This document shows positions 8,883 to 16,742 of a DNA stretch of 64,000 nt, one piece after another. This DNA comes from Streptomyces lincolnensis (lineage in GTDB: Bacteria > Actinomycetota > Actinomycetes > Streptomycetales > Streptomycetaceae). The notes under the pieces were generated by a model. The model did not search any database. It saw only the letters and a program-made list of their open reading frames with translations, and was not told where the DNA came from. Positions within the stretch are counted from its first letter, which is position 1; each line of letters starts with the position of its first letter. The stretch is taken from assembly GCF_001685355.1 (NCBI RefSeq), contig NZ_CP016438.1, positions 6,696,001 to 6,760,000 on the forward strand, in the 5' to 3' direction. A program made the position numbers and the translations under genes.

Positions 8883-9140
8883 TCAGGCGGAGGCCTGACG
8901 GGCCCGGTTGCGGGCGGCACGGCGCTTCATGGCGCGACGCTCGTCCTCGCTGAGACCACCCCAGACGCCGGAGTCCTGGCCGGACTCGAGCGCCCACTGC
9001 AGACACTGATCCATAACGGGGCAGCGACGGCAGACGGCCTTGGCTTCCTCGATCTGCAGCAGCGCAGGACCGGTGTTGCCGATGGGGAAGAAGAGCTCGG
9101 GGTCTTCCTCGCGGCAAACGGCGTTGTGACGCCAGTCCAT
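8883..9140 (-). CDS. wblE: WhiB-family iron-sulfur regulator WblE
   Basis: 85 aa WhiB-like protein. Four Cys at about residues 9, 37, 40 and 46 (AVC, VCRRCPVMDQC) ligate a [4Fe-4S] cluster. GVWGGLSEDERR is the family turn that contacts the sigma factor, and a basic C-terminus (KRRAARNRARQ) binds DNA. Length and sequence fit WblE, the Streptomyces orthologue of mycobacterial WhiB1, which is nitric-oxide sensitive and essential there. The ATG at 9140 has AGGAGAGG seven bases upstream. The leader is long and has its own entry. Confidence 0.92.
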   Translation of the reverse strand: MDWRHNAVCREEDPELFFPIGNTGPALLQIEEAKAVCRRCPVMDQCLQWALESGQDSGVWGGLSEDERRAMKRRAARNRARQASA

Positions 9141-9461
9141 GGCTGCTACCTCTCCTTGGTATTACATGCACGTTGCTTGTGAATGTGAACGCTTTCACGA
9201 ATCCCTCAACAAGTGAAGGGCCGAACGCCGGACGCGCCAGCGTGGTCCTTGTGAATTGAAGAGGGGTTCCGGTGATCTTGTGGGGGCCGGTGTTGCGGGC
9301 CGCCCCGATCGCCACGTAGAGACTCGCAAACCTCAGCGGCGGATACAACCCCTTCTGGAAAGTTTTTTTTGATTCCTCGGTGTCGACTAGGTCACAGCCG
9401 TACTTCCATGGGGTGGATCCTGGCCTAAACGTTCGAGTGAAAGGACTTTAGCCCCTTCTGC
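9141..9461 (-). promoter_or_regulatory. Long upstream region of wblE with palindrome
   Basis: 321 bases without a gene. On the minus strand it contains the palindrome GTGAAAGCGTTCAC (9185-9198 on plus as GTGAACGCTTTCAC), 45 bases before the wblE start, and an unusual A8 run at 9363-9370. A GGAAT at 9372-9376 and GTT at 9347-9349 resemble the two halves of a SigR promoter, but the 22-base gap is too wide for that sigma factor. The promoter is not resolved. Confidence 0.4.
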
Positions 9462-10430
9462 TCACACAATCACACGCAGTGCACGGCGTACGCCTGTGAA
9501 CGTCACGCTGGTACGCAGTCCTAGGTGGTCGCCGTCCATCTGGAGGGGGAGCGGCACCTTCGAATGCAAGGTGAACCGGTCCAGGTCGTGCAGTGATACC
9601 GCGTGCTTGCCGTGGGGGCCGCGCTCGGGGGACGAAGTGAGCAACTGGGTGCCATACCGGGCAACCGCGGTCGTCGTCATACGGCTGAGACCGAGTACGT
9701 CGAGGCCTTTATCGAACGAGGCCTTAGGCGACGCGTACATCGGGTGATTGCCCAGGAAGGTCCACGGAGAGGTGTTCGAGACTATGGAAAGGACCAGATC
9801 GGTCACAGGTTCCACGTCCGGCCGCTCCAGCGTGATCGTCCCGTGCCGGCGGTGCGCCTCGCCGAAGAACTGGCGCAGCGCCTGGCGGACGTAGAGCGCG
9901 TGGGTGGATTTCCTGCCGCGCTCGCGCTGCTGCTCCACCCGTCCGACCACACCGGCGTCGAAGCCCAGTCCCGCGTTGAAGGTGAACCAGCGCGCCGGTA
10001 CGGCCTCGTCCTCCGTGCCCGGGGTGCCCGAGGCCAGGCCGAGTCCGACCGTCCGTTCACTGCCCTGGCGCAGGGCGTCCAGCAGGGCGCCGGTGGCCTC
10101 CACCGCGTCGTTGGGCAGGCCGAGGGCACGGGCGAAGACGTTGGTGGAGCCGCCGGGGACCACGGCCAGTCCGGGCAGCCGCCGGGGATCGGGGCCCGCG
10201 TGCAGGAGACCGTTGACGACCTCGTTGACGGTGCCGTCGCCGCCGAGGGCGACCACCAGATCGATGTCCGTGCTCTCGGCCGCCTGCCGGCCCAGGTCGC
10301 GCGCGTGGCCCCGGTACTCGGTGGTGACGGCCTCGAGTTTCATCTCGCTCGCGAGCGCGTGGATCAGTACATCGCGCGTACGTGCGCTTGTGGTGGTTGC
10401 CGCCGGATTGACCACGAGAAGTGCACGCAT
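9462..10430 (-). CDS. Diacylglycerol/lipid kinase family protein
   Basis: 322 aa YegS/BmrU-like lipid kinase. Starting at ATG 10430 it begins MRALLVVNPAATTTSART, the standard nucleotide-binding N-terminus; frames extending to 10676 add a low-complexity tail and are not used. Key motifs are ALGGDGTVNEVVNGLL and VVPGGSTNVFARALGLP. It probably phosphorylates diacylglycerol or a related lipid at the membrane. Monocistronic, upstream of a divergent membrane protein. Confidence 0.9.
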   Translation of the reverse strand: MRALLVVNPAATTTSARTRDVLIHALASEMKLEAVTTEYRGHARDLGRQAAESTDIDLVVALGGDGTVNEVVNGLLHAGPDPRRLPGLAVVPGGSTNVFARALGLPNDAVEATGALLDALRQGSERTVGLGLASGTPGTEDEAVPARWFTFNAGLGFDAGVVGRVEQQRERGRKSTHALYVRQALRQFFGEAHRRHGTITLERPDVEPVTDLVLSIVSNTSPWTFLGNHPMYASPKASFDKGLDVLGLSRMTTTAVARYGTQLLTSSPERGPHGKHAVSLHDLDRFTLHSKVPLPLQMDGDHLGLRTSVTFTGVRRALRVIV

Positions 10431-10600
10431 GAGTTGCAGGGTACCTACTGGGTGGTACCGGGCACAGGCCGAGGTAGGGATCACGTAAGACTTCGGTACG
10501 TGAACCTCGACACGGAGGTGTCGCTCAACCTCCTGGTGCACAGCCGCGTCTCCGGTGCCTGGCCGAGGGGGCGTCGCCGGGCGAGGGCTACGCTGCTGGG

Positions 10601-11050
10601 GTGAGCAGCGAGCAGACTCCCCCCACTCCCGATACCGCCGGTCCGCGCCCGCGGCGCCTGACGTACGCCGCCGCACTGGCCGGGCTCGAAGGGCTCGCGC
10701 TGGTCGCCGGCGGCGCTTGGATGCTCGTGGAGGGCTTCACCGGTGAGCCGGACGACCGGCGGTCGGCCGTCACCGGGGGCGTCACCCTGATCGTGCTCGC
10801 GCTGCTGCCGCTGCTCGCCGCGCGTGGGCTGCTGGGCCGGCGCAGCTGGAGCCGGGGGCCTGCCGTCATCACGCAGATCATGGCGCTGCCGGTGGCCTAC
10901 AACCTGTTGCAGGCCGACAGCATGGCGATTCCGGCGGGGATCGCGCTCGCGGCGGTCGCGATCGCCTCCCTGGTCCTGCTGGTCAATCCGGCGACGACCC
11001 AGGCCCTGGGGATCCAGGGGCCCGGTCGTCCGCAGGAACCGAAGCGGTAG
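10601..11050 (+). CDS. Small four-helix membrane protein, unknown function
   Basis: 149 aa with a GTG start at 10601. It has a short polar N-terminus (SSEQTPPTPDTAGPRPRR) and four hydrophobic segments: AALAGLEGLALVAGGAWML, VTLIVLALLPLLAARGLL, VITQIMALPVAYNLL, and AIPAGIALAAVAIASLVLLV. The loop DDRRSA separates helices one and two. No enzyme motif is visible. The family is conserved in streptomycetes to my knowledge, but I cannot name a function. It converges on sigH. Confidence 0.75.
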   Translation: MSSEQTPPTPDTAGPRPRRLTYAAALAGLEGLALVAGGAWMLVEGFTGEPDDRRSAVTGGVTLIVLALLPLLAARGLLGRRSWSRGPAVITQIMALPVAYNLLQADSMAIPAGIALAAVAIASLVLLVNPATTQALGIQGPGRPQEPKR

Positions 11051-11083
11051 TCCCGCCGCCGGGGCAGTGGCCCGATGATCGGG

Positions 11084-12208
11084 CTACTCCTCCACCAGCA
11101 GTTTCTCCCGCAGCTGGGCCAGGGTGCGGGCCAGCAGGCGCGAGACGTGCATCTGCGAGATGCCGACCTCCTGCGCGATCTGCGACTGGGTCATGTTGCC
11201 GAAGAAGCGCAGCAACAGGATCCGCTTCTCACGCGGGGGCAGGTCCTCCAGGAGCGGCTTGAGCGACTCGCGGTACTCGACCCCCTCCAGCGCCTCGTCC
11301 TCCGCGCCGAGGGTGTCGGCGACCGCGGGGGACTCGTCGTCGGTGTCGGGGACGTCCAGGGACAGCGTGGAGTACGCGTTGGCGGACTCCAGGCCCTCCA
11401 GGACCTCCTCCTCCGAGATGGCCAGCTTCTCGGCCAGTTCGTGCACCGTGGGCGAGCGGCCGTGCTGCTGGGACAGCTCGGCCGTGGCCGTGGTCAGGGC
11501 CAGGCGCAGTTCCTGGAGGCGCCGCGGCACCCGCACCGCCCAGCCCTTGTCGCGGAAGTGCCGCTTGATCTCGCCGACGACCGTCGGGGTCGCGTACGTC
11601 GAGAACTCCACGCCGCGGTCCGGGTCGAAGCGGTCGACCGACTTGATCAGGCCGATGGTGGCGACCTGGGTGAGGTCGTCCAGCGGCTCGCCGCGGTTGC
11701 GGAAGCGGCGTGCGAGATGCTCCACGAGCGGCAGGTGCATCCGGACCAGTTGGTTGCGCAGCTCCGCGTACTCCGGGCTGCCCTCCTTCAGGGCGCGCAG
11801 CTCGATGAACTTGGCGCGCGCCCCGCTGCGGTCCTGAGGGTCGTGCCGTGTGACCTGCACACGCTGCGCGCCCGTCGCGTCGTGCTCGGAGTTTCGCTCG
11901 TGCTCGCTCATCGTCCCGCCCGTAGCCCTTCCCCGAGCCCTCGCCTCGGCTCGGACAGGGGTGACCCCGATCCGTCCGTCCAGAGGAGTGCTCTGCACGG
12001 CACCTTCCCGATCTCGCTGCCCGCCGTCCAGGAACTCCGCCGCCGTGGTGCCGGCGTCGTCCTCCGGATGCGGCCGGGCCTGTTCGGGGATGCCGTCGAT
12101 GCCGTCCGCCATGCGTCGGGACGTGCTCGGACCGCCCGTGCCTTCGGCGGCCGGCAGCTCCCGTGTGCCGCGCTCTTCGTCCCGCACCGGCCCGTCCCCG
12201 TTCCTCAC
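11084..12208 (-). CDS. sigH: RNA polymerase sigma factor SigH (SigB/F/G family), long form
   Basis: Stress sigma factor of the SigB/SigF type. Regions 2, 3 and 4 are visible: LRNQLVRMHLPLVEHLARRF, TQVATIGLIKSVDRFDPDRG, KRHFRDKGWAVRVPRRLQEL and the region 4 helix TQSQIAQEVGISQMHVSRLL. The long frame starts at GTG 12208, overlapping the rshA stop (GTGA), and gives 374 aa. ATG 12112 and ATG 11911 give about 342 and 275 aa. The 275 aa form, starting MSEHERNSEHD, holds all sigma regions. S. coelicolor SigH is known to appear in several sizes, and these starts fit that. The roughly 100-residue N-terminal extension is acidic and Arg-rich with no recognised domain. Confidence 0.9.
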   Translation of the reverse strand: MRNGDGPVRDEERGTRELPAAEGTGGPSTSRRMADGIDGIPEQARPHPEDDAGTTAAEFLDGGQRDREGAVQSTPLDGRIGVTPVRAEARARGRATGGTMSEHERNSEHDATGAQRVQVTRHDPQDRSGARAKFIELRALKEGSPEYAELRNQLVRMHLPLVEHLARRFRNRGEPLDDLTQVATIGLIKSVDRFDPDRGVEFSTYATPTVVGEIKRHFRDKGWAVRVPRRLQELRLALTTATAELSQQHGRSPTVHELAEKLAISEEEVLEGLESANAYSTLSLDVPDTDDESPAVADTLGAEDEALEGVEYRESLKPLLEDLPPREKRILLLRFFGNMTQSQIAQEVGISQMHVSRLLARTLAQLREKLLVEE

Positions 12209-12618
12209 GCCGGCCCGGGTCCCGCGCCGCGCTGTTTGTAGAGGCTGATCGAAACGGTCTTGTCCTCGTCGACGGCCGACGAGACCTTGCCCGCGAGGGC
12301 CGACAGCACGGTCCAGGCGAAGGTGTCCCGTGCCGGAGCGTGACCGTCCGTAGTCGGAGCGGAGACGGTGACCTCCAGCGAGTCGTCGACGAGACGGAAC
12401 ACGCAGCTGAGTACGGAGCCCGGCACGGCCTGCTGAAGCAGGATCGCGCAGGCCTCGTCCACCGCGATGCGCAGATCCTCGATCTCGTCGAGGGTGAAGT
12501 CCAAACGGGCCGCGAGACCGGCCGTGGCCGTACGCAGCACCGACAGGTAGGCACCCGCAGCCGGCAGCCGGACTTCCACGAAGTCCTGGGTCGCGGGCTC
12601 GCCTGCGATCTGGGACAC
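12205..12618 (-). CDS. rshA: Anti-sigma factor RshA (RsbW/SpoIIAB-like kinase)
   Basis: 137 aa GHKL-fold anti-sigma factor predicted to bind and silence SigH. The GTG at 12618 (MSQIAGEPATQDFVEV) has an excellent GGAGGTGA five bases upstream; a TTG at 12630 would place that SD inside the gene, so 12618 is preferred. The N-box region is DLRIAVDEACAILL, lacking the usual Asn of active serine kinases (normally E-x2-x-N), so it may bind rather than phosphorylate. Its stop overlaps the sigH start, giving coupled, near-equal synthesis of the pair. Confidence 0.9.
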   Translation of the reverse strand: MSQIAGEPATQDFVEVRLPAAGAYLSVLRTATAGLAARLDFTLDEIEDLRIAVDEACAILLQQAVPGSVLSCVFRLVDDSLEVTVSAPTTDGHAPARDTFAWTVLSALAGKVSSAVDEDKTVSISLYKQRGAGPGPA

Positions 12619-12903
12619 CCTCACCTCCAAGGTGGTACAAGCTTTTCGGGGCCGAGGGTCGCCCCCCGGGGTAACGCGATACGTGGTTCAGCGGTGACGC
12701 TACCGCGCTCTGAACTTTCCTGTCCCCGGGACCCCAACCCCTTGCTGTCACTCATAGTAAACACACGGATACGCTCCGTGGCTAGGGGGTCTGCGGGCCC
12801 AATTGGGAAGAGCGCGCGCCGGGTTGACGTACCCAGGCGTCGGGCTGTCGAACCGTCCGGATCCGTGGTCGTCTCCGGGCCTACAGGGTCACACAGAACG
12901 GGC

Positions 12904-13164
12904 TCACACGAGGACGTGGTCGACGAAACACCAGCGCCACGCCTCGCCGGGCTCGAAAGTCCGCATGATTTCGTGACCGGAGTCCTTGTAGTGCTCCGTG
13001 GCGTGACGCCCCGGAGAGGAGTCGCAGCAGCCGACGTGGCCGCAGGTGAGGCACAGCCGCAGTTGTACCGGGTGGTGTCCGTCCGCCAGACACTCGAGAC
13101 AGGTCTCGCTGAGCGGTTCCGGTTCCGGGTGCGGCAGCGCGTCGGCGTGCGTGCACTGTTTCAT
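12904..13164 (-). CDS. UBP-type zinc finger protein
   Basis: 86 aa small protein made almost only of a zf-UBP domain: CLECL, CLTCGHVGCCDSSPGRHATEHY, GHEIMRTFEPGEAWRWC. These Cys/His sets bind three zinc ions. In eukaryotes the fold binds the ubiquitin C-terminus; the bacterial role is unknown. ATG 13164 starts MKQCTHADALP. No clear SD precedes it, so a leaderless mRNA is possible. It is divergent from the antiporter gene with an 83-base gap. Confidence 0.88.
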   Translation of the reverse strand: MKQCTHADALPHPEPEPLSETCLECLADGHHPVQLRLCLTCGHVGCCDSSPGRHATEHYKDSGHEIMRTFEPGEAWRWCFVDHVLV

Positions 13165-13247
13165 GATTGCCAGATTACGACGGGTGTGCGGGCGGCGCGG
13201 ACAAAAGGCCGCGGGCACGCGACGAGGAACGAGGGCGGGCGAGGACC

Positions 13248-14846
13248 ATGGACGTGATGCCACTGCTGTTGCTGGTGGCGGGCAGCGCGGTGATCGCCGC
13301 GGCCGCGCGGCGGACGCCCGTGCCGGCGCCGCTGCTGCTGGTCACGGCGGGACTCGTGATCAGTTACATCCCCGGGGTCCCCGACTACACCCTCGACCCC
13401 CATGTCGTACTGCCGCTGCTCCTGCCCCCGCTGCTGTACACGGCCGCCACCGACAGCTCCTACCTCGACCTGCGCGCGCAACTGCGGCCGGTGGCGCTGC
13501 TGTCGGTCGGATACGTCCTCTTCGCGACTCTGGCCGTCGGCTGGGCCGCCTATCTGATCGTGCCGGACCTGCCGCTGACCGCGGCGCTGGTGCTGGGCGC
13601 GGTGGTGGCGCCGCCGGACGCGGTCGCGGCCACGGCGGTCGCCCGCCGGGTGGGGCTGCCCTCCCGGATCACCACGATCCTCCAGGGCGAGTCCCTGGTG
13701 AACGACGCCACCGCGATCACCGCCTACCGGGTGGCCGTGGCGGCGGCCGTCGGCGAGGGCGCCACCTGGGCGGGCGGGATCGGCGAGTTCCTGCTCGCCG
13801 CGGTCGGCGGCATCGGGTTCGGGCTGGTGCTGATGGTGCCGCTGCACTGGCTGCGCACCCACCTCAAGGAGGCGCTGTTGCAGAACACGCTCTCCCTGCT
13901 CATCCCGTTCGTCGCGTACGCGGCCGCCGAGCAGGTGCACGCCTCCGGTGTCCTCGCGGTCGTCACCGTCGCGCTCTACCTCGGACACCGCGCGTGGGAG
14001 GTCGACTTCGCGACCCGCCTCCAGGAGGAGGCCGTGTGGAAGATGGTCGCCTTCGTCCTGGAGTCCGCGGTGTTCGCACTGATCGGACTGCAACTCCCGG
14101 TGATCCTCAAGGGCCTCGGCGAGTACGAGGGCGGCCGTGCCGCCCTGTACGCGGTCGCCGTCTTCCTGGTGGTGGTCGCGTCCCGGTTCGTGTGGGTGTA
14201 CCCGGCGACCTTCCTGCCGCGTCTGCTGTCGGCGCGGATCCGGGAGCGCGAGGTGAATCCGACCTGGAAGGGGCCGTTCGTCATCGCCTGGGCCGGGATG
14301 CGGGGCGTGGTGTCCCTGGCCATCGCCTTCTCCATCCCGCTGACCACGCACGGCGAAGGACCCTTCCCCGAGCGCAATCTCATCCTGTTCCTGACCTTCA
14401 CCACGGTCATCGGGACGCTGGTCCTCCAGGGCCTGACCCTGCCCCCGCTGATCCGCGTCCTGAAACTTCCCGGCCGCGACGCGCAGGCCGAGACGCTCGC
14501 CGAGGCCAACGCCCAGGCCCAGGCCTCCCGGGCCGCCGAACGCCGTCTGGACGACCTCCTCTCCGACGAGCACAACGTGCTCCCGCCCCCGCTGGCCGAC
14601 CGCCTGCGCAGCGTCCTGGAGCGTCGCCGCAACGCCGTCTGGGAGCGCCTCGGCCAGGTCAACCCCCTCACCGGCGAGACCGTCGACGACACCTACCGCC
14701 GGCTGTCCCGCGAGATGATCAGCGCCGAGCGCACCGTCTTCGTCAAGCTCCGCGACGGCCGCTACATCGACGACGAGATGCTGCGCACCCTGCTGCGCAG
14801 GCTGGACCTGGAGGAGGCGGCGGCTTACCGGGAGGCGACCCGGTGA
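13248..14846 (+). CDS. CPA1-family Na+/H+ antiporter
   Basis: 532 aa monovalent cation/proton antiporter, about 12 membrane helices. Conserved segments include APPDAVAATAVARR, with the ion-binding Asp of helix 5, and LQGESLVNDATAI. FVIAWAGMRGVVSLAIA carries the conserved Arg of the late helix. The C-terminal 130 residues are cytoplasmic and charged. ATG 13248 (MDVMPLLLL) is preferred over the upstream in-frame start at 13167, since it puts the membrane helix at the N-terminus and has GGGCGAGG ahead of it. Likely role: pH and sodium homeostasis. Confidence 0.9.
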   Translation: MDVMPLLLLVAGSAVIAAAARRTPVPAPLLLVTAGLVISYIPGVPDYTLDPHVVLPLLLPPLLYTAATDSSYLDLRAQLRPVALLSVGYVLFATLAVGWAAYLIVPDLPLTAALVLGAVVAPPDAVAATAVARRVGLPSRITTILQGESLVNDATAITAYRVAVAAAVGEGATWAGGIGEFLLAAVGGIGFGLVLMVPLHWLRTHLKEALLQNTLSLLIPFVAYAAAEQVHASGVLAVVTVALYLGHRAWEVDFATRLQEEAVWKMVAFVLESAVFALIGLQLPVILKGLGEYEGGRAALYAVAVFLVVVASRFVWVYPATFLPRLLSARIREREVNPTWKGPFVIAWAGMRGVVSLAIAFSIPLTTHGEGPFPERNLILFLTFTTVIGTLVLQGLTLPPLIRVLKLPGRDAQAETLAEANAQAQASRAAERRLDDLLSDEHNVLPPPLADRLRSVLERRRNAVWERLGQVNPLTGETVDDTYRRLSREMISAERTVFVKLRDGRYIDDEMLRTLLRRLDLEEAAAYREATR

Positions 14847-14858
14847 GGTGCCCGGGGC

Positions 14859-15752
14859 TCAGGGGAAGGGGCGGCCGGTGACGACGGCCGCGATCGTCGT
14901 CCCGCGCGCGAAGGCGCCCTCCTCCACCAGGGTGACAAGTCCGTACAGCAACTTGGCGACATAGAGCCGTTCGACGGGCAGGCCATGGCGGCTTTCGAAG
15001 TCGCGGGCGAAGGCGTCGAGTTCGGGGGGAGTACGGGCGTACCCCCCGAAGTGGAAGCGGTCGTCGAGGGACCAGGTGCCGCGGGGGCCGCCGAAGGCCT
15101 CCTCCTGGAGGGCCCGTATCTCCGCGTCGAGGAAGCCGCCCTTCAGGACGGGGACGCCGAGGGCGCGCTGGTCGGGGGCGAGTCCGGCGGCCAGGCCCGC
15201 GAGGGTGCCGCCGGTGCCGCAGGCGATCGCCACGACGTCGGCCCGCCCGGCCAGTTCCTCACCGAGCGCGCGGCATCCCCGTACGGCGAGCACGTTGCTG
15301 CCGCCCTCCGGGACGACGTACGCGTCCTCGGCGCGCGCCGCGCGCAACAGGGCGGCCAGGGTCTGCGGCTCGGTCTTGCAGCGATACGTCGATCTGTCGA
15401 CGAAGTGCAGACGCATGCCGTCGGCCGCGCACCGGGCCAGGGAGGGATTGAGTGGGCGGTCGGCCAGTTCGTCGCCGCGAACGACCCCGACCGTGGACAG
15501 GCCGAGGAGACGGCCCGCGGCGGCCGTGGCGCGCAGATGGTTGGAGTACGCGCCGCCGAAGGTGACGACGGTACGGCCGGCCGCCGCGGTGAGGTTCGGC
15601 GCGAGTTTGCGCCACTTGTTGCCGACGAGCTCCGGGTGGATCAGGTCGTCCCGCTTGAGGAGGAGGCGAATGCCGTGCCCGGCGAAGCGGGGATCCGACA
15701 CCTCCCGCAAGGGGGAGGGGAGTCGGGGCCGCAGGGCGTCGAGGCTGGTCAC
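14859..15752 (-). CDS. PLP-dependent D-cysteine desulfhydrase / ACC deaminase family enzyme
   Basis: 297 aa fold-type II PLP enzyme. The PLP lysine lies in ELVGNKWRKLAPNL and the phosphate loop in CGTGGTLAGLAAGL; TFGGAYSNHLRATAAAG carries the substrate loop. These features place it in the ACC deaminase/D-cysteine desulfhydrase group, but the choice between the two activities cannot be made by eye. GTG 15752 is chosen (VTSLDALRPRLPSP); an in-frame start at 15782 would add a Gly-rich tail. It converges on the antiporter with a 12-base gap. Confidence 0.85.
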   Translation of the reverse strand: MTSLDALRPRLPSPLREVSDPRFAGHGIRLLLKRDDLIHPELVGNKWRKLAPNLTAAAGRTVVTFGGAYSNHLRATAAAGRLLGLSTVGVVRGDELADRPLNPSLARCAADGMRLHFVDRSTYRCKTEPQTLAALLRAARAEDAYVVPEGGSNVLAVRGCRALGEELAGRADVVAIACGTGGTLAGLAAGLAPDQRALGVPVLKGGFLDAEIRALQEEAFGGPRGTWSLDDRFHFGGYARTPPELDAFARDFESRHGLPVERLYVAKLLYGLVTLVEEGAFARGTTIAAVVTGRPFP

Positions 15753-15792
15753 GGCTCCATTGTCCCCGCCGGCGCCCCGCACCCGTGCGGGC

Positions 15793-16395
15793 TCACTTCA
15801 GCCGGTCCCGGATGCGCCCCCGCATCGACGCCATCGTGAAGCCCCGCGGGTCCACCTTGCCCGGCTGCCACTCCAGGTGGCCGATGACCGACCGCTCCGT
15901 CCACCCGTGGCGCCTGCACACCGCCGCCGCGGCCTTCTCGATCGCCTCCAGCTGGACGGCCGGCCAGGGATCCTGGCCGTCGCCGAGGTTCTCGCACTCG
16001 AAGCCGTAGAAATGCCGGTTGCCGTCGGTGTTGGACTCGTTGTCGTGCGGCAGCGCCTTCTCGGCGATCACCGCGCGCAGGACGTCGTCGTCGCCGAGCC
16101 CCGCGTGGTTGGCGCGGCCGTAGCCGACGAGGTGGACCCTGCCGTCCTTGGTGATGACGCCGTGGCACAGCGGCCCCGGCAGGCTCGCGTAGCCGTCCCG
16201 GCAGAGCTTGACCGTGTGGGCACTGCCCTTGGTCACCGTGTGATGGATCATCACGCCGTGGACCGGGCCCCACGGGCCCTTGTGGTTGCGGTTGTGATGC
16301 TCCCAGTCACCGACCTCGACGACGGTGAGACCCTCCGCCTTCAGGGCGGCCAGGAAACTGCCCGCGGACATGGGTGAGGCCATGGGTGAGGCCAT
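15793..16395 (-). CDS. N-acetylmuramoyl-L-alanine amidase (Amidase_2/PGRP fold)
   Basis: 200 aa zinc amidase that would cut the bond between MurNAc and L-Ala in peptidoglycan. Ligand and catalytic motifs are VMIHHTVTKG, GRANHAGLGDD, YGFECENLGDG and VIGHLEWQPGKVDPRG. ATG 16395 has AAGGAGG six bases upstream; the start repeats MASPMASPMS, from a direct repeat of 14 bases. There is no signal peptide, so it is either released otherwise or acts on recycled fragments; phage endolysins share this layout. Confidence 0.88.
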   Translation of the reverse strand: MASPMASPMSAGSFLAALKAEGLTVVEVGDWEHHNRNHKGPWGPVHGVMIHHTVTKGSAHTVKLCRDGYASLPGPLCHGVITKDGRVHLVGYGRANHAGLGDDDVLRAVIAEKALPHDNESNTDGNRHFYGFECENLGDGQDPWPAVQLEAIEKAAAAVCRRHGWTERSVIGHLEWQPGKVDPRGFTMASMRGRIRDRLK

Positions 16396-16742
16396 GACCG
16401 CCTCCTTCGCGCTGCGCGTCGGCCGCCGTGCGCGGCCGTCTCGTACCGCTGCTTGTACCGGAGGGGGCCGATCCGGACTACTCCTTCGCACGGCGTGCGA
16501 GCCGATCCGGACAATGTCCTTCCGTTCGGGACGGGTGTCGGGGACGGGTGTGGGGACGTCGGGGACGGGTGTGGGGACGGGTGTCGGGGTTCGACGGAAA
16601 TCGCTCATGTGCCCCAGCTGGTGGTGATCCAATCCCGCTCTTTCGTGTAATAGCACCGGCACGTCCGGACTGGAAGGCTTGCCCGTGCACATCGATGCGC
16701 GGCGCACATCAGCGCCCCGCGCGACCGGGAGGGCAATTCTTT
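16396..16742. other. Intergenic region amidase/encapsulin, with GT-rich tandem repeat
   Basis: 347-base gap between divergent genes. It contains a GGGGACGGGTGT-type tandem repeat at 16528-16588 (separate entry). No gene is supported here. The encapsulin SD, GGGAGGG, is at 16727-16733. Confidence 0.5.
16528..16588. repeat. Short G-rich tandem repeat (unit about GGGGACGGGTGT)
   Basis: About 60 bases built from four or five copies of a 12-base unit GGGGACGGGTGT with small variations and a 6-base GACGTC interruption. Repeated G4/G3 runs could form a G-quadruplex on the plus strand. It lies upstream of both the amidase and encapsulin genes. Confidence 0.75.

Noticed and set aside
9347..9376. SigR promoter for wblE (GGAAT...GTT)
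   Set aside because: The spacing is 22 bases; SigR promoters need about 18-19.
12619..12800. SigH autoregulatory promoter upstream of rshA
   Set aside because: GTTT is present on the minus strand, but GGGTA at the right distance was not found; the nearest is a weak GGGGTT.
15793..16395. Prophage endolysin as sign of a prophage
   Set aside because: Only the amidase is phage-like; no holin, integrase or structural phage gene is nearby. The encapsulin next door has the HK97 fold but belongs to family 2B, not to a phage capsid module.
16528..16588. CRISPR-like array
   Set aside because: Units are 12 bases with no spacers; it is a simple G-rich tandem repeat.
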